A stretch of 64,000 bases of DNA from Lepraria neglecta (taxonomy: Eukaryota > Ascomycota > Lecanoromycetes > Lecanorales > Stereocaulaceae), in contig CM065647.1 in NCBI GenBank assembly GCA_033220425.1, positions 1,426,001 through 1,490,000 on the forward strand, in the 5' to 3' direction. Below are positions 21,990 through 34,450 of this stretch, one piece after another. Below the pieces are notes generated by a model. The model was not told the origin of the DNA. It did no database searches and saw only the letters and a program-made list of their open reading frames with translations. The position numbers were made by a program, and so were the translations under genes. How positions within the stretch are numbered: position 1 is the first letter of the stretch; each line of letters starts with the position of its first letter.

Positions 21990-23330
21990 GGTGGTGCCCC
22001 CTCACCCCCAAAGCCAGTATCATAAACGGGAGCAGCGTCAGCGTCATGGACGGGAATAGCCTCTTCTTGAACGACAGAATCCCATGCTGACGGGTTCCCA
22101 TTCTTGGCAGTAATTCGATTGGTTGCCATTTGCACTTGATTTTGAAAGTTTGCCGGGCACATTTGACGTATAGCTTGATGCGAAGTATGTGATATCAGTG
22201 GATATTGAACGTCTTCCAGCTGGGCATCCAATTCGGTGTTGTGATGTCCATAAGTTGATGCAATTCCAGGTCCTCAAGTCACTGATGGTGCTTCATGCAT
22301 CTTACGTGAGAAATTGCAAGATGCAAGCTTCTTAGTGGTTTTACCAATGCTCTCCATGTCATACTTACCTGCCGCGCACCGTACATGACGGAAAACCGTA
22401 ACTGGATTTCACACTTCTTCAGAAAGACTGTTGGAAATGACATAGCGGTAGACGCTACATTGTCATTGTCATGGTCGACGCTGAGCTTGATCGGTAATAT
22501 CTGGCCCGGAACAGTAACCGTGGGACGTAGGATTTTGACTATGAATCGCGCTTTCGGAAGTTTGCATCTACGCATCGAATGGCTCTTCTCCTTGAAATAA
22601 AGGTGGCGGTCTTGGTGTTCGGATCCTAGACGAAGACTTCTACACACACTTTGGAGTTAGCATTGCTCTTTATGGATGAATTAGAGAATTATGGGACATG
22701 TTTAGGATCACAGCCTGAGTCAATGATCCCCATGAGGAAGACAAGGCTCCGAGAAGTACGTACCGGTGGACGAGTTCTCGTTGTTCCGTTACAAATCGCG
22801 GATCAGGTGTTTCAACGTCTCTTCTCGAGTAGAAGTTTAAAATCTTGGTGGCTTTAAACTGGCGAGAGAAGCCGTGCCTTTTGCTCCGCTGCAGAGTAGC
22901 TTTGAGTGCATACGTGATATGATTTGAATAGCCCATGCCAGACAGGTATGATGGAGGCAAGATTTTGCCGGGATCGGAATTGAATGCAGAATTTCCTTTG
23001 TTCCAAAAAGGGGTCCGCACGTTAGAGTAGTGCATAGGAATAGTAAAGGTGAAAGGCCAGCTCGTTCCAGGATGGACTTTTTCGGCCATGCGAACAACTC
23101 CTTCGTATCGTTCAAGGAATAGGCTTTTCCGTAATAGGTTTGGCCAAAATAGCCTACATGACGTGTGATGCAGGTTTTGCTTTTGGCGACCAAGCTTATG
23201 GTGACGAGCTTGGTGTCAATATCTTTGGAGCCGTGCAGGGTGACCGTTCCTGAAATTGTATTTCCGGCCCGATAGCTCGAAAACCGAATGTCGATCTGGA
23301 TGGAAATTGCAGTGCGAGGTGAAGGATGTT
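21990..23330 (-). pseudogene. Arrestin-like (alpha-arrestin) gene, broken by a frameshift and a nonsense codon
   Basis: The minus strand reads ISIQIDIRFSSYRAGNTISG, TVTLHGSKDIDTKLVTISLV, then YGKAYSLNDTKELF, the arrestin N-domain pattern. At about 23090 the frame breaks: MAEKVHPGTSWPFTFTIPM continues one base out of phase. The C-domain follows after a 124-bp intron (22763-22640; GTACGT...TGTAG): LPKARFIVKILRPTVTVPGQ and FLKKCEIQLRFSVMYGAR, then an intron from GTAAGT. The last exon in the expected frame reads DLELHQLMDITTPNWMPSWK, then a TGA where Arg (CGA) would be expected, then YHILRIKLYVKCARQTFKIK and WQPIELLP. Family members link Rsp5-type ubiquitin ligases to membrane cargo. A first exon was not found. 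Two independent lesions argue for a pseudogene. Confidence 0.72.
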
Positions 23331-25967
23331 AAATAATCGCGGGATGATGGTTGTAGGATACTGCTATTCATATGGGCTTTGTAAAATGGATCAATACTAC
23401 ACGACAGAGTAGCAGGAAAAGACAGTAGGGCTGTATCGTGAGGTACAGGGAGCATTCTTGGACAATGATTTGATAAGGGTTAGTCTGGAATAGGGAGGTG
23501 AACAAAAGCGAGCGTAGGACAGTGAAAACTTGGGGCAAGCATTTGCTTGTACCTTTGATTATGAATTTCCCTTGACATTGGTACTTCTAGCAGTCGAGGT
23601 ACGCAAGGCTCTGGAAGGCCTGCAGGCTGCAAGCTGTCCGAGAACGTGAAGGTGTAGGAGTGGATCGATGATCGAGAGGGGCGACGGAGGAGTGTTTCCG
23701 GCCAATGGAGTTGCTTGATAAATAAGGTGGAAACATGAAGGTCCAAGCGCACCCGTTGATTGTAGCGGAAATAAAACACCGACCTTTTGCGATCACGATC
23801 CCAGAAGCTGGCCCTCTTTCAGTCTTTTTGCAGACAGCTCCACCCTTCAAGCATGCACGTTCTTCACAGTGCCTCGCCCGCGAAAGCAGTGTAGAAGATA
23901 GTATAGAATGTGAATAAGATCGTGTTTTGAGAGCTTCAAGGCTTAAGGCTTTAGGCTTCAGCTATCAGACTCATCGCGATGTGGTACCTCGAGTTAGTGC
24001 CCGTTCTGGCTGGGGCGTAGCCAGATGGCGTTAGCAACACGGGAGAGCACGAACGAGGGAAGCTGCCACTCGTGACACGTAGCCAGTCAGAAAATCATCC
24101 GACCGGATAAAGGCTGACGGACGCTGTCAGCTTGTTGCGAGGAACAGCTTGAAAATATGGTTAATGTCCGCCAATCCGAGACGAATCCTTCCAGATCAGG
24201 CCGATGTTGGGATCCGGGCGCAGCATGGCGGAGGAACAGCAACGGATGATGGGATGTTCGCACTTCCATCCAGAATCCAGACCCGGAAGAAGTTGGCAGG
24301 ATGCAATCTCAGTTACAGGCTAGCGATGCTGCCAATCAGGCCGTCTGGTCACTGGAAGGCCGTTCTTCCTTTACAAATTGTTGGCACCACACAGCTGGCA
24401 AGTCTCCAAACTAACGGCTGATCGACCTCGCTTCGAAGACGCATAAACCTGCCCGCCTGAAGAACCTAGCCCAGCGAGCCCAGGGCCTCGCCAACCTAAT
24501 TCGACACGGTGATCGTCAGCTTTGGCCACCTTGGCCAACAGATTCCCCGCCTTTTGAGAGGGAGGGCCCGTCAGGTTGCCAATCAAACTTAGCTGAGACA
24601 CAATTACTATCGCTGACACCTGATACGAGGCTTTTCAAAGATTGCGAAATTATGGAGTGGCGGGATCGACACAATCGATAGCCATGGGCGGCAGATGATG
24701 CGCTGAAGGCGCTGAAAAAGGATGCGGATTGTCTATCACTCTATCTGAAAATTCCAAACAACTGATAACGATTGTATGCAAGATTGGAGAAAATCCGACT
24801 GCTTTGGAGCTGATGCATGAAGGCAGGGTGATGCCATTCGCAGCAACAATCAGCAAGACAAGTCGAGGCGCATTGATGCGACAAGTCAGGAGCATCAACG
24901 ATTGCATCAATTGCATCATGTCCCTGGGAATCCCACGCTTACGAAGAGGCAATCTCATTGTTCCTCATTTTAGACCACCTGACGCTTATTGGAAATCCAA
25001 AGCTTGGGCCTATGGCAGTCGAACAAAGGGCTGAGCACGGCAAATTCCTGCAGCTAATACCGAATTTGGACTCGCAAGCGATGATGCAGCTCTCGAAACG
25101 CCTTAGTTGTAAGAGATTTCTGCAGACCCACCAAAATATTCCGTACAAAATCATTACTCTTCTTTCATGTTTGAGGTATTGCGACCACTTACAGAGCTTT
25201 TCCCGCCGGCAGAGTCTTGTGTGAACAGTCTCGCACATTCTCGCAGATGGGTTGCCAGCCCGTTCTCCAGGCCTTGACCCCACAGAAACAGGGGTGGGGG
25301 GCGGATGCAGGACAGCTGCAACTCTGCACCCTAGCCTCCTCTGATGATTGCATAATCGAACGGGTGCAATTAGCCGCTTGGGAACAACACCGACACCCTT
25401 GTTGCTTAGCTCGGTTAGGACTTGTCCAAATGCTGCCTGGTTCATCCGCCGACTCTCGGGGTTTTAGCTGCAAGCCTAAAAATTTTCAGCAAAATTGCGC
25501 GGCACACCAAATTCTGCCCTCATGATCATTCGCCAGGACTTTGGTGGGGTCATGCAGCTTGCATTGACCCATCTCCAGGTACCTGGATGCATGAGAAATA
25601 TAGAAAGCCATTCTGTTGCCTCTTCCCATTCCTTTCGTTTCATGCCCAAGACAACAAAACTATGGGCCTCGTACCTAACCTACATTCTTCTTCCGTTGTT
25701 TCTATACTCCACATATTATCGATGTCATAATCAACAGCACGCCTTACCCTGTGTGATCTGACTCATACCTTCCTTCCGCCTTCACTTCCACTATTTCTAT
25801 CTTCAACGTTACCTTCAATTCTACTCTACTGTGCTGTCTCTCTTCAGAGACAGGCTTTGAATTCATCCTTTGTCAATCCTATGACACACAACCTTTAATC
25901 TCACTGTCCACCTGCTTCACCAACGCTCTCTACCACCGGCACCACCTAGCCTTCAACAGGACCTACC
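23331..25967. other. 2.6-kb stretch without a recognised gene
   Basis: Open frames are short and overlap on all strands. The right-hand 250 bp before 25968 are strongly pyrimidine-rich (TTCC, CTTCAC and TCTACT runs), as expected of the promoter and 5' leader of the Ecl1-like gene. A frame at 23779-23480 on the minus strand might be a decayed 5' piece of the arrestin locus but shows no family pattern. Confidence 0.45.
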
Positions 25968-26423
25968 ATGACCATGGAGCTGACATGGTCACTCGATTAC
26001 TGTCTCGCTTGTGACAAGCAGACAGATGGTGAAACGTACTGCTCTCAATCTTGCCGTCTCGCAGATCTCGAGACTTCCTCAAACTGGTCTGGACCTGCCT
26101 CGCCAACCACACCGTCCAACTCCACTCGACAATCAGGCTTCTACCTTACACCTGCCATCAACTTCTCTACCTACAAGGCATCAAACACTTCTTCACAACC
26201 GACTTCACCCCTCACCTCGTATCTTTCGAGTCACACATCAACACAAGTCGCTGCCACAAAGACGTTGACTCCTTCATCCTCATCGTCCTCACTCAACTCT
26301 ACGAAAAGCACCTCGTCGTCTCAGGTCGGACAGCTCTCAGAACAGATTCGCACCGAACTACGCGGCTACACAGATTCATTCGACAACATCAGGAATTGGA
26401 GAAGAAGGATGACTTGGTCATAA
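25968..26423 (+). CDS. Ecl1-like life-span/zinc-limitation regulatory factor
   Basis: A single exon of 151 codons. Near the N-terminus it has WSLDYCLACDKQTDGETYC then SQSCRLADLE, the Cys signature (C-x2-C...C-x3-C) of the fungal Ecl1/2/3 family (PF12855 type). The middle is a long Ser/Thr-rich linker, and the last 21 residues LRGYTDSFDNIRNWRRRMTW are the conserved C-terminal block. In fission yeast Ecl1 proteins bind zinc, extend chronological life span and respond to nutrient limitation; that role is taken from the family, not shown here. The long CT-rich leader suggests a long 5' UTR and strong transcription. Confidence 0.82.
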   Translation: MTMELTWSLDYCLACDKQTDGETYCSQSCRLADLETSSNWSGPASPTTPSNSTRQSGFYLTPAINFSTYKASNTSSQPTSPLTSYLSSHTSTQVAATKTLTPSSSSSSLNSTKSTSSSQVGQLSEQIRTELRGYTDSFDNIRNWRRRMTWS

Positions 26424-28748
26424 GTTCTTTTCGACTCGCAACGACACTACGACACATTTCTTACTCGCTCACATCATCTCATCAACGGTCAGCGCTCATA
26501 CAACATCAACATTTCAGCATAGCAGTCGGACTTCTGTACATCAAAAGCATTTGCAATACATTTGTACGTGATAGACACATGGATAGGATGGGTGGAAGGC
26601 GGAGTTTTCAGTGGCCATTTTATGGTGCTAGTTCTATTTACGGAGGAGTTCTGGCATGAAGGGAAGTACTTCGATCAGCATTGAAGTACAAGATTTTCAA
26701 AGGATTTGCAAACCGAAGCATGCATGGGGAAAGGAATGGAAGGAAACGTCTCCCTTTTTTCTTGGCTATGCTATGCGCTCATACATGTATGATTACACAA
26801 ACCACTCATGCAATGCATTCCTAGGCACAGGCGTGGCCAATCATCCATCAAAATGTACTCTCACCAATGAGTACCTGCAACGTGTAACTCACTCTCCGCA
26901 GCGGAGATCTCTCCTTTCGTTCATACGCGCCAACGAATGCGTCAGCATCTGAGACACCTCGAGACACCTAATGCCTCAAAACAATAATAATAATGCAAAC
27001 CCACGGAAAACGTCCGCCCATGAGACCCTGCGCAATGATGCTTCCAAGCTCTCCAACCAACAGCCTCCAGCCCTGCATCCAGCAAGAATAAAAGCCGGAA
27101 ATTTCTCCTGCTAGCACCCACGCTCCACTATCGCGCCAACCAGACGAGTAGAAAATTCCCAAATAAGGGCAATAACTTCTCAACCAAAGGCCATGCAGCA
27201 ATCCATTTCAAGCCCTCTCACAAGTTTACAACTAGGAGTATTATCAAACTTTCCCAATCCCTACAAGTCCACGGGAAAAGCGGCCCCTCCCTCAGTAGCA
27301 GCGTAGCCAATCTGTCGAGCCAAATACTTGTATTTATGACCCGCAATAACCCTGCAAGTGGTACCTCTACTATCCTCCATTTTCCCTGCCTTAAAGGTAA
27401 GGCCCAACCAAAAAAGATAACCACAAGTAGAGATCTACAAGATTCCGCGGAGTTGGGCGGACTGGACTGATTTGAATTTAATAGCATTCGTGCAGTAGCT
27501 ACGCAATGGCGAGTCAAGCTTGTGCACGTTAGGCATGGGTGGGGATTGTGTGGGCCCTAGAAAGCAAGGCAAGTGGAAGAGTGAGATGATGCGATCGTGC
27601 GTAGATTTCGTCATTACCGTCGTGTTTTAAGGTAAGAGCTCGGTTTACTGGAGGACAACGTCTCCCGATCAAATTAATGACTTGAGCGTTATTTACTGGT
27701 CCAAGCAATTTGCGAATTCCAAATCCTTTCTCCACATTCCCCACCAGTTTCTGAGCAGCGCCCAGCAAGCGGCCAGCCGTGTCAGGGCCTCAGTGTTCTA
27801 ACTTCCTAGCAAAGTTCCATTGCGGAAAAAGCAAGCCAGCCTCAAATCGCCTCATCGCATCCAACAATAACGAAAATTCTCCTAGTCTATCGTTTATCGT
27901 CTTTTATCGCGCACGGGCCGCATGTGCCTGCGCAAGACAATCTTTCTTAAGCCTAGAGCTAATCAAAGGCTTTCGCAAGAAACGCTTACAATTCTATGAT
28001 CTTAGGCTAGAGGTATACACTAGCGATGCCTTAACCAATAGACGATGTAACCTCAGGAGACGCCTCCGATCGGGGACAAAGTGGTTCGCGTATCTCATCT
28101 GATCTGTGTTTGTCAGGGCTGAATCGAGAGAGATTAAGAGGCTCTACATGGGTGCGAGATCTTGATTGAGTCGATCGATTATGACCCTGAACAAACGGCT
28201 TGGATGAGGAACGAAGAGGAGGCGAGAGGCTAAGAGGCGATGCGGCTTACGCAATGAGTGTGCTCTGATGACTGGAGATGCCACCGTGATGACATCTGAT
28301 GTGTCAGCTTGGGCTATGTAGCAGGATTAGCACACATCATCACACAATGCAAGTGGCGAATTCAAAAATTCAAAATCGTCGGGAAAGGCGGATGAAGCTC
28401 CGCAGCATGGGCCACGAGTCTCAAGTTTACCAAGGGTCAGGCGCATAGATAGATGCATTATGTACGAATGTGGGTCTCAGGAGCTTCCGACGAAAGTTTA
28501 ATGTATGGACGGAGAAGGCACCGATGCACCGTCGACACACTGGCAGCAGGTAAACCGTGGGTCGAAGAAAGCCTAATTGGTGTGAGAGAAAGACGGTGTA
28601 TTGTATTCTCCTAAAGAGTATGGGATATGACTCCATCCCAAACGGTGGACATGACTTTCTATCCAAGACATAACACAGACGCTCATGAGACCCAAGGCTC
28701 CTTGCTACGCTATCAAACCATGACGCCGAGCAGAAATTAGATCATAAT
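26424..28748. other. 2.3-kb stretch without a recognised gene
   Basis: It contains the 3' UTR of the Ecl1-like gene on the left and the 3' side of shugoshin on the right. The longest frame (27779-28102, plus) has no recognisable pattern. I searched for tRNA B-box-like GGTTCGANTCC strings and found none. Confidence 0.45.
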
Positions 28749-31213
28749 CTAGAGCATCATGCTCCTCCGTCTACTCGCTGCTCTCTCCCCTCGTCCTAAG
28801 GCAACGTCCTCACTGCCGGCTCCAAATTCGAGCACACTTTTAGTCCGTGAGAGTTGTGGTTCATCCCTATGTCCTCCACCTTCTTCTCGTCGTCCGCCGA
28901 GGAGACTTTCCCTTCGTCTTTCACCACGTCGAGATATCGAAAAAGAACCTGGGCCTTGCTCAGAGGAGGCTGGTACACTCGAATGTCGTCGTGATGATCT
29001 CATTGATTTGGACGATTTCTCCATGAGATCTTTGTCGCTGGAATATCCTCCAGGATCGGGAGAGCTTTCAGTGAAATCATAGATGCTGGGTCGTTCCGTT
29101 TGCTCATGTGTTTTGTCTTTTCCTATTGTGTCAGCGCTTGTCTTATCTTCTTCACGCCTCTTTGATCTGTGGCTCCCAGCGGTGAGTGCTGCAATTGCCG
29201 AAGCCGCACTAGAAGGCTTGCCCGGATCGCTCGTATCGCCATTGCATGTAGGGAAAATACTACGCCTTCGTCGTTCAGTGATGACGCTGCCGGGTAAATC
29301 CATTGCTGATCCGCCAGTCTTGTTGCTCAGCGGGCTAGCTGGCTCTTCCCTGACACGTTGGCTTTCTTTAAATTCATTTGTCTTCCACACAGGCAAAGCA
29401 TCTGCGATCTCCTCTTGCTTGATTACGACCGAACTCGATTCCCCGCCCTCTGTTCTAAGATTGGCCTGACGCAATCGTTCCTCAGCACCAACAGCATCAG
29501 CAAGATCCTTTGTGGGTCGGCGCATCTTGTCTCTGAGATTTGGTTGGGCATAATTGACAGTCCCTCTAGGGCGCCTTGATGCACGACCGAAAGATCCTGT
29601 GCCTGTGTCGGGTCCAAGATCTGGCGGAGGAGGAGTGTCACACGATTCAGCGCGGGCTGCTGAAGGTTCTGAAGAGACAGGCGAGAACAGGTCATTTGGT
29701 AGAGGCGCGGGCGTCTCTGGAGGAGGTTCTGCAGCCCTTGCGGTCACTTTAGCAGTGCTGGCTGGCTCCTGATCTTTGGTCTTGGCCGTTGGCTTGGTAG
29801 CTTGGGTCTTCTCCTTCAACCGGTTTCGCTCTCGGACGATCTTTGCCAAGTCATTTTTGGCTTCGGCAGCTTTGTCCTTTCCATTGTTGCTCATCCTGAC
29901 TGGCGAGTTTAGTGGATCAGAGTTTACACTTTCTGCAGACTTGTTAGATTATACTCATGGTCAACAATGATTGGGTTGGACTTACTTGGACCGAGAGCCT
30001 TTCGATTATTTGTCGTTGCAATGGCAGGTGTTTCCGCGGCCCTATCTTTGCGGACCTGCGAACCTCCTGTAGCCACCTGATTCGCCTTGTCCCTGCCAGG
30101 CTTGCTTGTTCTGCTTATGTTCGGCTTTGCAGCAGTGCTTTCATTCGTACGCGAGTCCGCAATTTTGCGATTGAATTGAAACGCCTCTTTTTCCGGATCA
30201 TCGAATCTGACCGGCTGGTCCTCTTCATCGCGCACATTCAATTTTCGTTTCGCTCCAGACTTCAGAGGCTGGCCCGTGGCTACGTCTGGATCTCTTGATG
30301 TTGCTTGTTGACTCGATTTTGCAGTCGACTTTTGTTCTCCGATGTCCCGGTGATGGGAACTCTCTCGTCTTTTTTTCCGAGTCTCGAGGTTTGCAGGAAG
30401 CGTTGGCTGCGATCCTTCTGTAGATTCGGACGAAGCTCTGCTAATTGACCTTTCCGGCCTGGGATCAAACTTGATCGGATCTCCTTCGTCAAAGTGGGCG
30501 ACTGGAGGCGGTCCAAGGTCCGGAGAGTCTGTCACGTTCGCCGGGTCTGCAAAAACCCCAAGCAGTTCTTCGGCACTATGAGAGCGTTAGCACCCGTTCT
30601 GCTGACGCTTGGAGGACACCTACTCCATCGTCCGTCTTGGATAGTATTTGTCCTCAACAATTGGCGGCAACCGACCATCAGCCCCTCTGGTGGCCTCCGA
30701 AAGCGAAAGAGCATTCTTCCAGTTCCTCTGATCTGGGGACCTCTTTGGGGAATTTTGATTAGCCGACTTTCTTCTCTGTTTCCTTCCCTTATTGGTATTT
30801 CTCTGGACTTCCCCAAGCTCTTTGACCAGTCCTCCCAACTCTGCCAACTTCGCCTCGAGTTTGGCCTTGACGCTGTCCACATTGTCCTGTATTGACTGGC
30901 TCGTATTCTTCTCGACCTCGTAGTGTAGTTTAATGATCTGCTCTCGGAGAGAGACATTTTCAGCCAAGAGGCGAGACACTTCGTTTTCCAGGTTCCGTAT
31001 GCGTATCGATTGCGTAGAATTGGCCCTGACACAATCAGCCAAGCCCACAGGGCTTGGGAGGACGACATACCGTGCAATTTCTCGATTCTGCCGAACAAAT
31101 CGACGCTTCACTGTTCGTTATCAGCACATAGTCTAGAGCAACACTAGAAGCCACAACACACAAGCATCTACTGACTCCAGAGCGGGCTGCGCAGGTTCAT
31201 TCAGTCGAGCCAT
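28749..31213 (-). CDS. SGO1: Shugoshin, centromeric cohesin protector
   Basis: Five exons (31213-31172, 31105-31071, 31025-30624, 30575-29986, 29932-28749) give 750 residues. The start reads MARLNEPAQPALES, then RRFVRQNREIARANSTQSIR and LENEVSRLLAENVSLREQII: the N-terminal coiled coil of shugoshins that binds PP2A-B56. The long middle is acidic/basic and disordered. The C-terminus has a basic block with SSRRHSSVPA and ends ASRRRSMML, the SGO basic motif thought to bind phosphorylated histone H2A. The exon 2 acceptor (AAG at 31106) is the least certain join; the nearby CAG one base set earlier gives a stop. Shugoshin protects centromeric cohesin in meiosis and helps bi-orientation in mitosis. 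It is head to head with DAD2. Confidence 0.88.
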
Positions 31214-31582
31214 AGGCAACCCTTTGACTGCCTCTGATAGGTCCTTGTAGCAGAGTCATAAGCATAATAGATACTGTAGCTCATAGAGTTATTGTGCACT
31301 GAGAGAAGCCTTGACTTGTCGATTGCGTAGGCCTCCGCCTCTGGAGAAGAAAAGTAAACAAAGTCGACTGCCAAGCATTTTAGCTCGAGGGTCTCAGCCC
31401 TATCGCGTGGGCAGAGAAACCTCTCCAGCAAATAATCTCCATGAATTCTAACAGATCCGCGATCATTCAAGCGTAGAACAATCACGAAACGCTGTCTTTA
31501 GCATTAGGGCTTTTTTGTACTTTTCTCAAACTCCCATCATCAGACCAAGCCTACCATCTACCACGAGCCAATCCCTACAACG
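31214..31582. promoter_or_regulatory. Shared upstream region of SGO1 and DAD2
   Basis: The 369 bp between the two divergent start codons must hold both promoters. The DAD2 side is CT- and CCAAT-like (ACCATCTACCACGAGCCAATCCC). An open frame of 94 codons crosses it on the minus strand but shows no family pattern and would overlap both leaders, so I treat it as chance. Confidence 0.5.
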
Positions 31583-32129
31583 ATGTCTTATCAGAACCGA
31601 CCTGTCAACCCCAGCCTACGGCACCCCTCAATGGGGAGCTCTCAACCTTCAACAGTACAGTCGCCGATGCTGTTAGCGAGGATCAATGAGAAGAAGGCGG
31701 AGCTTGAGAATCTCAAGCAGTTGCGTGATCTTAGTGGAGGACTTGCAGCGCAAATGCAGGCTCTAGAGGAGAAGCTATCTATGTTGTCAGATGGAACAGA
31801 AGGTCAGCCAGGCATAACGATGTGCTACGGGATATTCTGACTGTGGGAGTTACGTAGCGGTGGCAGCGGTCCTGTCAAATTGGCACAACGTTCTACGGGC
31901 AATCAATATGGCGTCAAGTGAGTCTGCAGACCCTTTGAAGGGAGAACGTGTATTCTAATAAATCTCAGTGAAACTGCCGAAGCCAAGTCAAGAATATGGA
32001 GACGAGGGTGCGAAGGGCAAACCTGAAACCGAGGTTCCTCTACCTCAGACTCTAGTAAGGATACCAGTCGAACAACAGCCAGAGTCGATACAGACACCAG
32101 GTGGCTCTGGGAAAAGGAACGAAGCGTGA
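31583..32129 (+). CDS. DAD2: DASH/Dam1 complex subunit DAD2
   Basis: Three exons (31583-31802, 31858-31917, 31969-32129) give 146 residues. After a short N-terminal tail the coiled coil runs LLARINEKKAELENLKQLRD then LAAQMQALEEKLSMLSDGTE, followed by AVAAVLSNWHNVLRAINMAS, the signature of Dad2, and an acidic/Pro-rich tail. The introns are 55 bp (GTCAGC...CGTAG, weak donor) and 51 bp (GTGAGT...CTCAG). Dad2 is part of the ten-protein DASH ring that couples kinetochores to microtubule ends. The length is slightly above the yeast protein because of the tail. Confidence 0.93.
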
Positions 32130-32621
32130 AACATAATCCGATTCCTTCAGAACAGCATGAATCACGCTATTGCCACTGGAACGTTGCAAAAGGCTGGCAT
32201 TTCATCATGTTCATCACCGATGACCCACAGAGAAGCTTTTCATTGTGATTGTTCGCGCCAACTCCGGTCCTGCGAGGATCTTTTCTCACCAATGCTACTA
32301 CGTGTCCAGCGGAAAACTGCTTCTGACTGGACGTTACAGCCTGGCGAGCCTGGATGGCCTGCACATCGCAAAGGCCTCTCCGGCTTCATCAATCACTAGC
32401 GCGACGCGAAGGCGCGTAAAGAGGTCGCGCTAGGCACGGATATACCCGGTTGCCATGTAAACATTGAAAAGCCTTCGACCCTGTGGAGCCCCAACATCAC
32501 TCCCATGACTTTTTCGCAGCATCGACTTCCAATCCTGCACAACAGAGCTTCGTTGCATTGCTTTGAACATAGCGCATCTTTGACAACCACTGTATCCATT
32601 GACATAGCACAATCTGCAGTC
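32130..32621. other. Intergenic region between DAD2 and the TPX2-like gene
   Basis: This 0.5-kb gap separates two genes read in the same direction and must contain the 3' UTR of DAD2 and the promoter of the next gene. Frames on either strand lack family patterns. Confidence 0.4.
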
Positions 32622-34450
32622 ATGCCCCGCGTCACTCGCGCCGCGCTGCGAACCCAAGAATTGCAGGAAGAGTCGGAGATTGCATCTTCAACACCGCTGC
32701 CCCCGACACCGACCAAGAAGCGCGTTCCACTTTGCGAGATTTCTGAAAACATAGCTACTGAAGTACAAGCAGCTGAAGTGGAAGAGAAGATGGCACCATC
32801 GAAGAAAGGACCAGGGAGTAGCAAGAAGGCAAACGCTGCGAAGAAAGAGCCCAAGCCAAAGAAAGTCAAGGATAAGGAGGCAGAAGTGGAAGTACTAGAG
32901 GATGAAAACGAAAGCGAAACCAGCTCGGCAGTCGAAGAAGCTTGTCAAGATCTTTTGAAGGGCAGCTCCAGTATGTTTTGGGGGAAATACTCGTCAACAT
33001 CATTGCACTCTCAACTAACGTGAATGTACCTCTAGATTCAAACCAAGTCGCGGCGGATGATCAACAACCGCCAAGTCCGCCCTCTGCCGCCGTCAACACC
33101 GCTACTCAACAGTTGTCGCCCAGACCTATAACATCCCAATTCGATCCTGAAATACACAAGGCTGACGACGCAATTGTGTCTGACGCTAAAGTTGATGAGG
33201 AAGATTCTTTTTTCGCAAACAATGAGTACCGTTCGCCGACGAAGATGACAAGTGGGGAGGAGACTGACGCTCAGTCGTCAAATGACCTCAAAAAGGACAA
33301 TCCCTTCATTGAGCATATCAAAACGCGAAGCCCTGGAAAACGCATCTCTCGGATCGAGGACTCTGTTGAAGCTCTGGATGCATTGGAGGAGGAGATTGAA
33401 AAAGTTGGCAAGCTCATCCCAACGACCGCCGACAATCTTCAGGAGCCAACGAAGACCAAGAAGCTAGTGAAACCCCAGCCAAAGCCTACTGAGAAAAAAA
33501 TCGGTGGCTCTATGAGGATCAAGAACAGCCCGGCTGCCCTAGCCAGAGAAGTGACTAAGAAGCCTTTCTTGAGTGTTAGAGCTACTGCATCAAGGCCATC
33601 AATCCTACCTGCAACGAGGACATTTGGTACTCCGCGTAGCCGCGCCCAAGAAAAGCTCAGTGTTACCTCCAACAGCCCTGCCCCAGCCCGCGAGTCTGTC
33701 AAGGCAGGACCCCCAGCTGCAATGAAGAAGCGTGTCAGTTCTGTCCACAAAGCCCCATTCCATCCCGTCAAGTCTACCAAGCCACCGACCCAGTCTACGT
33801 TCGAGCTCCCAGGCGAAGCAATCTCGCGCAAACTGAAGGAACAACGCGAGGAGCGCCAAAAGCGTGAGGAGGAAGAGAAGTCCAAGCAACGCGTCTTCAA
33901 AGCACGCCCTGTGCGTCTCAGCCAGGCTCCTGAGGTCAAGCTCACCGCCGCGGCCAAAGCCCGACTTGGCCTTGCAAAAGGCGAGCCAGTCAGCGCATCC
34001 AAGCCCGCTACCGGAACCCCGAAGCCCAAACCTGTTGCACGCCCAGTGCCAGCCGTCGCAAACAAGCGCGTCTCCTCCCTTTCAATCGCCAAACGCACCT
34101 CATCAGTCCAACCTGCAGCAAACTCATCTGCCCACATCACCCGCAAGCCATCCCTCAACGCCTCGACTGCGACTCGCAACACAAGTACGCCAGGCGCACC
34201 TCGTGCGGCTCCCACCGCAGAGGACTTGACTCACCAGAAGGTCAAGGGCAAGGAGGTCTTTGGGAGGACTAAAGTCGAGATCATGGAACGCGAGAAAGCA
34301 AGGAAAGAGAAAGAAGAAGCAGCTAAGAAGGCACGTGCAGAGGCTGCAGAAAGAGGCAGGGTGGCCAGCAGGGAGTGGGCTGAGAAGCAGAAATTGAGGA
34401 AGATGGGAGCTCAGAAGGCAAAGAGCGAGGCTAAAGCCGTGGCTGCTTGA
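32622..34450 (+). CDS. TPX2-like basic spindle/microtubule protein (candidate)
   Basis: Two exons (32622-32970 and 33036-34450, 65-bp intron with a CTAACG branch) give 587 residues. The N-terminus MPRVTRAALRTQELQEESE is followed by Lys-rich and acidic blocks, then SRIEDSVEALDALEEEIEKV. The middle has repeated basic/Pro/Ser tracts. The key part is STFELPGEAISRKLKEQREE, RQKREEEEKSKQRVFKARPV: a charged helix ending in FKARP, the motif that also follows the charged helix of vertebrate TPX2. The C-terminus is a long single helix (MEREKARKEKEEAAKKARAE). Composition and motif suggest a microtubule or importin-regulated spindle factor, but the assignment is an inference. The start is the ATG at 32622; an earlier in-frame ATG at 32505 is less likely. 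Confidence 0.6.

Noticed and set aside
31201-31485. 94-codon minus frame between SGO1 and DAD2
   Set aside because: It fills the shared promoter gap, overlaps the SGO1 start and matches no family.
33439-34215. 258-codon minus frame
   Set aside because: It is a GC-driven shadow of the basic Ala/Pro-rich TPX2-like exon; composition only.
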